Shown one piece after another: positions 26,611-35,878 of a stretch of DNA of 64,000 nucleotides. The first letter of the stretch is position 1; each line of letters opens with the position of its first letter. Position numbers and translations under genes: made by a program. Source of the stretch: Paramoeba atlantica (taxonomy: Eukaryota; Discosea); the NCBI GenBank assembly GCA_977017575.1, contig CDRNVI010000138.1, forward strand, positions 40,214-104,213, read 5' to 3'. The notes under the pieces were generated by a model, which saw only the letters and a program-made list of their open reading frames with translations, was not told the DNA's origin and did not search any database.

Positions 26611-29600
26611 TTCTCATTTTCTCATTTCCTCTTCCTTTTTTTCTTTTTATAAAGATTGCAGCAATCCCAATTATCGAAACAAGAAATCGATGTGGTGTCC
26701 TCCTCCAAGAATGGGAAGATCACCCCCTCCTCTCTCAAATCTATCGTCTCTCCTCTCGTCTTCTCTCTTCTCCTTCTTCTCTCCCCCTTAAAAAATTAAT
26801 GGCGGGGACAGAACTTTTGCTACAGAAGATCAAAGAGTGGGGAAAATATGCTCATAAGGGCGTCACGATGTCAAATGAGGGAGAGAGGTTGACTGAGTTG
26901 TGTGGGAGGTGGAGGAAAGAGGAGTTGGAAGGATGGTCACGCTTAATTATTGCAAAGGATTTTGAGTGGAGTCGTAGAGTGGCGTCACAGATGTGGTTTC
27001 GGATGTATAAGTTGTTGGTTTTGAGGGAAGGGGGAGGTGAACAGAGAGGAAAGGAAGAGATGGAAGGAGGAGAGGAGAGAGAGGGAGAGAGAGAAGAGGG
27101 AGGGAGATGGGATGATGAGGAGCTGACGTGGTTGTTTGAATTTTTGAGTGAATTTATTGAGGGGGCAAAAGTGGGTGATTTTCCTGTTAGGCATAGTATG
27201 TTGGCTATGTTTGGGTATCATTTGTATTCGAAGGGTGTGGCGTCACAAGATTTGAGAGAGAGGTTTTTTTTTTATTTTTATTTTTATTTTTATTTTTATT
27301 TTTTTTTATTTTTTTTTTTTGATTGGTTGTTTAACTTTTTTTTTTTCACAGAAATTTAGATTTAAGAATTTCACGACTTCTCTTACATTTGCACGCCTAT
27401 TATCGCCAATTTTATTCGACCTATATTGAAATCCGAGAAGTTCCTCTCTTCCTCTCTCTTTTCTTCTTTCTTCCTCTCTCTTCTCTTTGTTCATTTTACT
27501 TCTCTCTTTTTTGTCTCCTCTCTCCCTCCTCTCAATCACCCTCTTTTCTTCTGACATCTCTTTTCAATAGGAACAAAGCAGGCCGATTATTGAGAAAATG
27601 AACAGAGCAATTAAATTGGCCAAGTGGGATGATATTACTTATTATATCCAAAGAATTCAGGTCTTTCTTTCTCTTTTTTCGCTCTCTCGCTCTCTCTCTC
27701 TCTCTCTCCTTTCATCTCTTTTCTCTTTTATTCCTAAAGGAAATAATAATAATTGATTCTTTTTTTTTGTGAAGGTGGAAAAAACAACTCGACAATTGCA
27801 TAAAATGTGTATTGAAGAAGAGAAAGCTCTTGGACAGAAAATGGATATCGGTTTCTCTCTCTTCTCTCTTCTCTCTTCTTTTCACTTTCTTCTTTCTTCT
27901 TTCATTTTTTTTTCATAATTCTAATTTTTCTCTTTTAGTCTGGCAAAGATACGAAGAAAGAGAAGGAGAGAAGCTTTTAGGAGAAGATGACAGAGAAGAA
28001 AGGAAGAGAGAAGGAGATAGAGAGAGAAAGAAAAGGGAGAGGAGAGAGAGAAAGGAGAGAAGGAAAGAAAGGAGGGAGAAAAGAGAAGAGAAAAAGAGAG
28101 AGGAGAAAATGGGAGAGAAGAAGAGAAAGAAAAGAGAGAGAGAAAGGGAGATAGAGAGACAAGAAAAGGAAAAAGAAGAGAGACAAAAGAAAAGAGAAGA
28201 GATGGAGAAAGAAGAAAGAGAGAGAGAAAAAGAAATTGAATTTAATTTCTTTTCAATTGAGACAGAAAATTTTCTTTCTCATATCATTTCTCTCTCTGAA
28301 TTCCTCTCTTCTCTGAAATTTCAATTTTATTCCTCTCAACTTCCTCCTCTCTCCTCTTCTTCTTCTTCTCTTTCTTCCTCTCTCCCCCATCTCTCTTCCC
28401 GCCTCTCTTCTCACCTTCTCTCCTCTCTCCTCTCTCTCCCCTCTTCAAAACAAAGAACTCTCGCTCTCTCTTCTCTCTCTACTCTCCCTGCTCTCCTTCT
28501 CTCACGCACTCTCTACTTCCAAAACTCAAAAAAAGCAACAAAACAACAAAAGAGACTCTCTCTTTCTCTTCTCTTCTCTCTTTTGAAAGATATTGGTGTC
28601 ACAAGTGGTCTTGCGGGAATTCCAGGAGGTGTCACACGTTCTGCATGGGTGATGTCACAATCTCTTTTATTCCCCCCCTCTGTGCACAGTTTCGATTTAG
28701 AAAGTAAAAGAGAAAAAGAAAGAGAAACAGAAAGAGAAAAAGAAAGAGAAACAAACCACATCATCAACCTCTCTTTCTCTCCCATTCACTACACTTCCTC
28801 TCTTGTTTCTTCTCTCCTTCCTTCCTCTCTCTCTCCTTCTTCACCATCTCCATCTTCACACTTTCTCTCTCCCCTCTCTCCCCTCCTCTCTCAAACCCAC
28901 TCCCTCCTCTACAAATCGGACAAACAACACTACTCCCTCCTCTCCCGGATCCAAACATTGCGTAGCGTCACAGAACAGCGCTTAAATAGAGACCTAAATG
29001 ATAGAGAGAGGAGAGAGGGGAGAGGAGTTGGAGAGAATATGTTTTATTGTGTTTTGAGACAAAGAGAAGAGATTGTCAGGTTTGGAGATGGGATGAATTG
29101 TTTGGTTTCTTTATGTTTTGCTTTTGGGAGGTTGGTTTCTAGTCCTGTTTCTCCTTTGCAATTTCAGGTTTTTTTTTTATTTATTATTATTTTTTTATTT
29201 TTTTATTTTTTTAGTTCTTTTATTTATTTATTTAATAATTTTTAATATTTTGAAGAACCGAAATTAACAAATATTTTATTTTCTTAAAGATCAAAGAAAG
29301 TTTCTTCACCGCAAAAGATTGTCTCCTTCACACACTCCAAATGCTTGTTGAATTTAAGATTTCAATTTCTTCTCTTCAAAAAGGAAAAGTGTTTTCTTCC
29401 TCTTCTTCTCCAAAATGGAAAGAAATTTTAAATTATATTTCAAAAGAAGAAGAAAAGTTGTCAAAATTACGGGACAAATGTCTCAAAATTCTTCTCTCTT
29501 TTACCTCTTGTAAAAGAGAAGGAGGTGAAGAAAGAGAAATAGAGAGAGAGGAAGAAGAAGAGAAAGGGAATGTTTTATTTAGTTTGGAGGATGGAGAAAA

Positions 29601-32208
29601 TGTTTTGGAAATTGTAAAAGAAATTCTTTTATTTGGCGACTCTCTGACGAGGTTTCTTTTCTTTCTTTCTTTTTTTACAATCTTTTTTGAATTTCTAATT
29701 CTTTTCCTCTCATCCTATTTCTCTCACTCTCTCTCTTCTCCTTCTCTTTAAATCAAAAGTAATGTACTTTCCAAGCTCCCTTCATCAATCACAAACTCAA
29801 TCTCTTCCCACCTCACACAAAACAAACTTCTTCTCTCAAAACCTCTCTCTATCCTCTCTGTCCTCTCTCAAAATATTCCCCCCGCCTATAAAAATATTTC
29901 CCCCGCCCAAGAAAACTCTGCCGAAGTGTCACATTTATCCGAAGTTGATAACGAATTCGTTGAGGGGTTCCTTCCACTCTTTGATCGCGGAATAAAATCT
30001 ATTTTGGTTTGTACTCAGAGAGTGGTTAAATTGGCGGAGAAAATGAAATTTTTGGAAGGAAAGAGAGGAGAGGAAGAGAGAGAGGAAAGGTATGAGAAAG
30101 AGAGGAAGAAAGCTTTGGAGAGGAAAGAGAGAAGAGATGGAGGAGAGAGTAGTGAAGATGAAGAAGAGATGGAAGAGAGTGATGAAGAAAGAGAAGAAGA
30201 GAGAAAGAGAGAAAGGAGAGAGAAAAGAGAAAAGGAAAAACCAAAAGCGGGAGAAGAGGAAGGAGAAGAAGAAGAAGAAGAAGAAATTGGGATTGAAGAG
30301 ATGGGAGAAATTCAATTTGGTGCATTGTGTGACTACCACACAGAGATTGGATCAATTTTATTTGAGAGGTCACGAATTATTGAGAAATTGAGAGAATTGC
30401 ATTCTTTTGTATTGGAGTATATTGGGGCCAATTCTCCTCTTTCTTCTCCTTCCTCTCTTTCTTCTCTTTCTTCTCTTTCTTCTCTTTCTTCCCCATTTTC
30501 TCCAGGTTTTCTTGCAACATTATCATGGGCATCTCAAAGGTCTTTTCTATCTTTTCTTTCTTTCTCTCTCTCCTTCCTTTTTCTTTCTTTCTCTCTCTTT
30601 CTAATCTCTCTTTTCTAATTTCCAACAGATTACATGATCTCTTCCCTCTTATTCTTCATCTTTCAACATTCTCTCTCTCTGCATTCGGCGAATATGTCAC
30701 ATTTCATCACGTCACAAGTCGTTGCGCAGCGTCACTCATTCGATTATTTACAACATTGATGAGGAAGGGATTTTGTGCTGTGGAAGAGGAAGAGGAGGGA
30801 GAGGGGGAGAGAGGAGAAGAGGGAGAAGAAGGAGGGGTTGGATTGGCAGAAGGAGAGGGAGAGAAAGAGAGAGAGAAGGGAGAAGAGGATGAAGAGAAGT
30901 TGTTGGAGAAAGGGAAGGAGGAGGAAGAAGAGAGAGGGAAGAGAGAGATTGAGGAAGAAGAGGGGGGGGTGGAGATGGAGAATGATTTTGAGGGTGAGAT
31001 GTTTGATAAGAAGAGAGAAGAGAGAGAGGAGGGAGAGGAAGAGGGGGAGGAGAGAGAGGAAGAGGAGATGGAGAGAGAGATGGGGGAGGTGGATAGTGAA
31101 GAGGAAGAGATTGTTGATGAGAAGATGTGGGGAGATGAAGATAAAGAAGAGGATATTGAGAGAGAGGAAGAGAAGATGGAGAAGAGAGATGGAGAAGATG
31201 GAGGAGGGGAAGAGGAAGAGAAAGAGTTGATGGCGAAGGGAGAAGAAGAGGAGAAAGAGAAGGGGAAGAAGAAAGATGAGAAGAAAGGGAAAGAGAGAAA
31301 AGAAGAAGAAGAAAAGGGAAAAGAGAGAGGAGAAGAAGAAGAGGGAGAGGGGGAGGGGGAGGGAGAAGAAGAAGAGAAGAGAGAGGGAGAAGAGAAAGGT
31401 GAAGAAGAGAAAGAGAAAGGAGAAGGAGAAGAAGAAGAAGAAGAAGAGGGAGGAGTTCATGAAGAAAATTATCAAGAAGATCAACATTTAAACCCCAAAA
31501 AAGAAGATAAAGAATTTGAATTTCCTGATGAAATGGAAATTGGAGAAGAAGAAGAAGAAGAGAAAGAGAAAGAAGAAGAAGAAGGAGAGGGAGATGAAGG
31601 AGCTGAGGGAGAGAGAGAGGAAGAGGAAGAGAAGGGAGGGAGAGAGAGGGATATGAGAGAGGATTTGGGAAAAGAAGAGGGGGATGAAGAAAAAGAAAAG
31701 GGAGAAGAAGAGGGAAAAGAAGAGGGAGAAGAGGAGAAAAGAGAAGAAAAAGAAGATGAAGAGATGGGAGAGGGAGAAGGAGAAGAAGGAGAAAGAGAAG
31801 AGAAAGAAATCGGAGGAGAGAGCGACGAAGACGAAAAAATGGAAGAGAAAGAAGAAGAAGAAGAGAAAGAGAAAGAAGAAGAAGAAAGAAATACAGGTTT
31901 TTCTGAACAAAGAGGAGAAAATGCACAAGAAGAAGAACAAGAAGAAGAAAAAGAAGAAGAGGAAAATTCGGTGGAAATGTCAATGAAATCTCAATATGAT
32001 GATGTGGCTGAAGGTGTCGAGGATATGACTGCCAATAGCGCTGCGACACGTGGAGGAAATGAGGGAATGGAACAGGTTTTGTTTTTTTTATTTTTTATTT
32101 TTTAATTATTTTTTTAATTTTAATTTTTATTTTTTAAATTTTGTTTTATTGATATTTTGTTTACAATTTTTTTCCTTCCCAAACTACAGAAAAGAACAGA
32201 AGAGCAAG

Positions 32209-32240
<32 letters not shown>

Positions 32241-34154
32241 GATTCTTCTTCTGAAAGAGATCAATTTTCTTCTGGAAAAAGTTCGCATGATGAGCCTCAA
32301 CAAAAGAGGTTTTCTTTTTCATTTCCATTTTTTTCTTTTCTTTTCTTCTTTTCTCTTCTTATTTAATTTATTGGATCATTTTTCTCTTCTCCCTCCCCTC
32401 TCTCCCTTCCCTCTCTCTCTTTCCTCTCTCTCTCAACAGAGAAAAAATGGAATACAACCCAAATTGGAACGCAGGTGATGCACAAAAGAAATGGAAAGAT
32501 CGTCTCAATTTATTAGAAAGAGAGAGAGAAGGAGGAGAGAGAGAGGAAGAAAAGAGAGAAGAGAGAGAAGAAGAGGAGGAGGGGAGAGAGGGAGAGAGAG
32601 AGGAAGAAGAAGAGGGGATGTATGAGATTGTGAGAGAGGAAGAAGAGAGAGAGAGAGGAGAGGAACAGACTCTTGCTCCTTCTGCTCCTGATTCTGCTAC
32701 TGTTCCTTCTTCTGAATTAGAACAAGAGAAAAAGGTTATCTTCTTTCTTTCTTCTCTCTCTTTCTTTCTTTTTCTCTTCTCTCTCTTCTCTCTCTCCCTC
32801 TCTCCCTTCTTCTCTCCCTTCTCTTCTCTCTCTTTCTCTTTCTTTCTAACAAACAAACAAAAGGAAAAAGACGAAAAAGAAGACGAAAAAATGGAAGATG
32901 CTTTTTCATTAGAAGAAGAGAAAGAGAAAAAGAGAGAAGATCTTTTGGAGAAAGAGAAAGAAGAAGAAGAGAAGGGAGAGAAAGAGGAAGGAGAGAAAGG
33001 GGAGAGAGAGAAGAAGAAAGAGGAGGGAGAGGAGGGGGAGAAAGAGGGGGGGGAGAGAGAGGAAGAGAGAGAAGAGGTTTGTTTTTTACTTATTTATTTT
33101 TATTTATTTTTATTTTTATTTTTATTTTTATTTTTATTTTTATTTTTATTTTTTTTTTTTATATTATTTTTTTTTTGTATTTTACTAATTTATTTTTCTT
33201 TTTTTCCTTCCATTCGAAATTTCTCTTCTCTCTCTCCTCTTTCTTCTCTTTCTCAGATGCCACAAGAAGAAAGACCACCACTCATCCAAACCCAAACCGA
33301 AAAAGAAAAAGAAAAAGAAAAAGAAGAAGAAGAAGAAGAGAGAGAGAGAGAAGAACTAACAGAAGAGAAAGTAAGAGAGTTGAGAGAGGAAATGGAGACT
33401 CATTTTGAGGCTCTTAGGAGAGATCCTTCTCTTCTTCAAGAGGTTTTTTTCTTCTTTCTTTCTTTCTTCTTCTCTTCTCTTCTCTTCTCTTCTCTCCTTT
33501 TTTCATTCTAAAAAAAAAGGATATTCAACAACGACACAACAATAAATAAATAAATAATAATTAATTAACAAACTGGGACAAATAATGAACAATGTAAAAG
33601 ATTAACAAATCGCTTGTCGCGAGATCTTTCTGAACACTAAATAATAAATAATAAATAAATAATAATAAATAATAATAAATAACAAATAAATAATAATAAA
33701 TAAATAAATAAATAAATAAAAATTGATAATTAGTAATAAAACAAACAGGGACAAATAATATGGGAACAATGCAAAAGATTAACAAGTCACTTGTCACAAG
33801 ATCTTTCTGAACAATTGCGTCTCATTCTCGCTCCTACTCTCGCTTCGAAATTGAAAGTTTTTATTTTTATTTTTTTTTATTTTTATTTTTATTTTTATTT
33901 TTTATTTTATTTTAATTTATTTTAATTTATTTATTCTTTTTGATTATTTATTTTATTTTTCTAAAAAAAACCTCTCTCTCTTTCCTCTTTTACTTTCTTC
34001 TTCTCTTTTTTGAAAACTCAACTTTTTAATAAAAAAGGGAGATTACGCAACCGGAAAAAGAATAAGTATGAAAAAAGTGATCCCATACATTGCAAGTCAA
34101 TTTAAGAAAGACAAAATTTGGATGAGAAGAACAAAGGTTCATTTTTATCTTATT

Positions 34155-34185
<31 letters not shown>

Positions 34186-34807
34186 TTTCTTTTTTTTAAT
34201 GATTGTTTTTTTTTAATTCTCTTTTTTTTCTTCTCTTTTTCTTTTTCTCTCTCTCCCCTCTCTCTCTCTCCCCTCTCTCTCTCCCTCTCTCTCTCTCTCC
34301 CCCTCTCTCCCACACAACAACAGCCAGAAAAACGAAACTACCAAGTAATGATAGCAATTGACGACTCAGAAAGTATGTCACACAATAAAGCGGGACAGCT
34401 GGCGTGTGAGTCACTCGCCTTGATTGGTAATGCTATGTCTAATTTGGAAGTTGGTCAAATTTCTCTTGTTAAGTTTGGTGATGGTGTTCAGGTTTTTGTT
34501 TTGTTTTTATTTTATTTTATTATTATTTTATTATTACTTTATTATTTTTATTATTTTTGTTTGTTATTTTTGTTTATTATTTTTTGTTTTTTGATTTTTG
34601 ATTTTTGATTTTTGATTTTTGATTTTTGATTTTTGATTTTTGATTTTTGATTTTTGATTTTTGATTTTTGATTTTTGATTTTTGATTTTTGATTTTTGAT
34701 TTTTAAATTGGTAAATATTTTTTCTTGATTTTCCATTTGATTTTTCTCTTTTTTTTTTCCCTCCATCATCTAATCTTCTCTTCTCCTCTCTCTCCACTCT
34801 CTCTCTC

Positions 34808-34842
<35 letters not shown>

Positions 34843-35513
34843 TCTCTCTCCCCTCCTCTAGCTTGTACACCCATTCGAAGAACCATTTGTGGATCAAGTG
34901 GGTCCTCGTGTAATGTCACAATTTTCTTTTAAACAAAAGAGAACAAATGTGGCAAAGTTTATGGAACTTTCTGTTCAAATGTTGGAACAACAAAGGTTCT
35001 TTTTCTTTGTTTTTTTTTTATTTTTTTAATCTTTTAATTCTTTGATTCTTTTATTCGAATTTTTTTATTTTTTATTTATTTTTTATTTTTTTGATTTTAT
35101 TTTTCTCTTTTGATTTTTATGAAAAATCTTTTTTTTTTCATAATTTCTATTTTTCAAAAAAAAATTAAAAAAAAAAAAAAAACAGAATGTTATCAACAAG
35201 AGGATGTGACACCCGCCAACTCCTCCTCATCATCTCAGACGGCCGCCTCGACCAAAGAGAAAAAGTCGAATTTTGGGCAAGAGAAGCAGAAGAACACAAC
35301 ATCTTTGTAGTCATTATCATTTTAGATTCAATTTTAGGAAAAGATTCAATTTTGGATTTAAAGAGCGTCACGTTTGTAAAAGGAAAACCAGTTGTTCAGA
35401 GATATATGGATCAGTTTCCTTTTTGGTATTATGTTGTTATTTCTGATATTAAGGCGTTGCCTTCTATTTTGGCTGATGCTTTGAGGCAATGGTTTGAATT
35501 GTTGAATTCTTAA
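8403..35513 (+). CDS. MDN1/REA1: Midasin (MDN1/Rea1), giant dynein-like AAA ATPase for 60S ribosome maturation
   Basis: Nuclear ATPase that strips assembly factors (Ytm1, Rsa4) from pre-60S particles. One gene spans 27 kb with several dozen short, T/CT-rich introns. The order matches the family: N-terminal helical domain (from 8403), six AAA modules (about 9964-20360), long linker (20.4-30.7 kb), Asp/Glu-rich tract (30.77-33.4 kb) and C-terminal MIDAS domain ending at TAA 35511-35513. Each AAA module keeps the expected Walker A and B, with the usual DN in AAA6. Strong matches include NMNQQSESSDMLGGFKPV, RINNHEHTDLQ, DELNLAPSDVLEALNRLLDD, FAWHDGPVVQAMKEGG, RINLSEQTDIMDLLGSDLP and DNVNFCAPTVLDRLNPLVEP. 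The start is the first ATG of an exon running to 10065. The linker is poorly conserved and filled with Ser- and Glu-rich microsatellite-encoded runs, so some linker exon limits are uncertain. It has no frame damage that I could see in conserved parts. Confidence 0.97.
9964..11480 (+). other. MDN1 AAA1 module
   Basis: Walker A GIPGSGK^S at 10044-10065 is split by an intron; the next exon opens at 10312 with SVLVEEIARMTGNEEDL. Further exons at 10771-10908 (PGALTQAVVEGKWILIEDID, Walker B) and 11092-11160 (sensor segment, GFRIFATCTLQQDRYGN) follow, then 11312 onward (GGPTTNRNLKLF). In the family AAA1 is the least conserved ring member. Here Walker B reads EDID rather than DE, as in human midasin. 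Confidence 0.9.
12206..13740 (+). other. MDN1 AAA2 module
   Basis: Walker A is split between exons (CGETG at the end of 12206-12320, AGKTRVVQHLADITGNE from 12445). Then come NMNQQSESSDMLGGFKPV, a low-complexity insert containing Ser10 and Lys/Arg/Glu runs (about 12950-13260), Walker B VLLDEINLA near 13440, sensor FACMNPATDVGKKDLPPGLRN and arginine-finger region RFSEFWVDE. Catalytic residues look intact. Confidence 0.93.
12321..12372 (+). repeat. (TTTTTA)n microsatellite, MDN1 intron
   Basis: Hexamer tract directly after a 5' splice site. The same unit recurs in other MDN1 introns at about 15125-15185, 27268-27312 and 33095-33155. Confidence 0.9.
13840..15900 (+). other. MDN1 AAA3 module
   Basis: The pre-module segment GTNHRPHYSLRTLVRAL (about 13890-13945) is followed by Walker A GPTSSGKTS from 14440, RINNHEHTDLQ, EYLGTYVSNAEGKLEYQEGV, Walker B VVLDELNLAPSDV near 14740, sensor LFATQNPAGLYGGRK and AFRNRF split by the intron at 15119-15298. 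The lid region TLR^DLFRWAKRK follows. This is the best conserved AAA module of the protein. Confidence 0.94.
15121..15190 (+). repeat. (TTTTTA)n microsatellite, MDN1 intron
   Basis: Tandem ATTTTT units fill the start of the intron that splits the AAA3 AFRNRF motif. Confidence 0.9.
16025..17700 (+). other. MDN1 AAA4 module
   Basis: Walker A VGETGCG^KTTVCQILAELYK is split by an intron at about 16163-16291. It continues with LNCHQHTDTSDLLG, then YRSLFAWHDGPVVQAMKEGG, Walker B FLMDEVSLAEDSVLERMN and sensor ATMNPGGDFGKRELSPALRNR, an intron, and FTETWVP. Confidence 0.93.
16410..16468 (+). repeat. TCTTCTCCTC minisatellite, MDN1 intron
   Basis: About five to six tandem copies of a 10-base CTCTTCTCCT unit form the polypyrimidine part of an AAA4 intron. 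Confidence 0.85.
18110..19100 (+). other. MDN1 AAA5 module
   Basis: LEGSPGVGK ends an exon near 18172. The module resumes at about 18260 with SLVIALGKSVGKNIVRINLS, EQTDIMDLLGSDLPVEGG and FAWRDGILLSAIKAG^DWVLLDELNLA (Walker B near 18520), then CQNPISQGGGRKGLPKSFLN. The catalytic set is complete. Confidence 0.94.
19270..20360 (+). other. MDN1 AAA6 module
   Basis: Walker A IGPAGSGKTSLIRYLAKLSG begins near 19346. It is followed by NSSVDTMELLGGYEQV, a variable insert, FEWVDGMLLRAMRDGHWLLI, the degenerate Walker B DNVNFCAPTVLDRLN and SRAMRNRGVEM. The DN instead of DE is the normal state of AAA6 in this family, so it is not a defect of this copy. Confidence 0.93.
30768..33445 (+). other. MDN1 acidic (Glu/Asp-rich) tract
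   Basis: A long, nearly pure Glu/Lys/Gly/Arg region encoded by GA-only DNA (GAAGAGGAA.. runs), broken by introns at about 32075-32190, 32308-32440, 32735-32864 and 33076-33256. It corresponds to the flexible D/E-rich tether of midasin that swings the MIDAS domain onto the AAA ring. The GA composition makes the opposite strand look like a long Leu/Ser/Phe/Pro frame, which I regard as an artefact. Confidence 0.9.
33095..33157 (+). repeat. (TTTTTA)n microsatellite, MDN1 intron
   Basis: Tandem ATTTTT units in an intron of the acidic tract, similar to those at 12.3, 15.1 and 27.3 kb. Confidence 0.9.
33567..33640 (+). pseudogene. Decayed copy of an MDN1 exon inside the preceding intron
   Basis: The stretch repeats the true exon at 33743-33815 (GGACAAATAAT..GAACAATG.AAAAGATTAACAA.TC..TTGTC...AGATCTTTCTGAACA) with substitutions and a small deletion. 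The acceptor CAG has become CTG and an in-frame TAA follows, so it cannot replace the real exon. Between the copies lies an A-rich (AATAAATAA)n tract that is foreign to the T-rich introns around it. Confidence 0.85.
33743..35513 (+). other. MDN1 C-terminal segment with MIDAS (VWA-like) domain
   Basis: Exons carry GQIIWEQCKRLTSHLSQDLS, GDYATGKRISMKKVIPYIAS, WMRRTK, then IAIDDSESMSHNKAGQLACE with the metal-ion site DxSxS at 34360-34374. They continue with LEVGQISLVKFGDGVQ, LVHPFEEPF and the last exon RGCDTRQLLLIISDGR ... DSILDLK ... ADALRQWFELLNS. In the family this domain binds the UBL domains of Rsa4 and Ytm1. All three metal-site loops appear present. Confidence 0.94.
34587..34705 (+). repeat. 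(TTTTTGA)n microsatellite in an MDN1 intron
   Basis: About 17 near-perfect tandem copies of the 7-mer GATTTTT lie between the exons encoding the MIDAS loop and LVHPFEEPF. They are visible as an unbroken string. Only the intron is affected. Confidence 0.95.
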
Positions 35514-35878
35514 ATTTTGTTGTTTGTTTTTTTATTAATTAATAAAGAAGTGATTTTTTGAAAACAAAAAATAATGATTTTTTTGAGGGGAAAAGGAGTG
35601 TCACTTTTTTGTTCAAGAATGTTATGTTTCTTGTTTTATGTTGTTAATTCTAATCTTGTGTGTTTTATATTTTGGCTCATGATTTACTGTGGGCAATGAT
35701 TGGAACTGTTGAATTAATTCTTCATTTCTTTCTAAAATGAAGGGAAAACTCACGAAACTAACTCTTCTTCTACAAAAAAAAAAGAATGAAAAAAAATTTG
35801 GTCACCAAAATACCAAAAAAAAAAAAAATAAAAAATAATAAAACAGGGATAATTCACAATTTTCTCTTTTTTTTTTTT
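35514..35878. other. Convergent 3' spacer (MDN1 / RhoGAP) holding a ghost of the MDN1 last exon
   Basis: No intact gene. At about 35662-35728 the sequence TTTTGGCT.ATG.TTTA....GGCAATG.TTGGAA.TGTTGAATT.ATTCTT mirrors the last 50 coding bases of MDN1 (35467-35512) with indels. An AATTAATAAAG string at about 35535-35546 may be the MDN1 poly(A) signal. Confidence 0.6.

Noticed and set aside
30744..32049. Very long minus-strand frames (up to 433 codons) of Leu/Ser/Phe/Pro opposite the MDN1 acidic tract
   Set aside because: They are the complement of GA-only codons. The plus strand is in frame with midasin on both sides.
34587..34705. Interstitial telomere repeat
   Set aside because: The unit TTTTTGA has no G-triplet typical of telomeres and lies in the middle of an intron. 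It is better described as a microsatellite.
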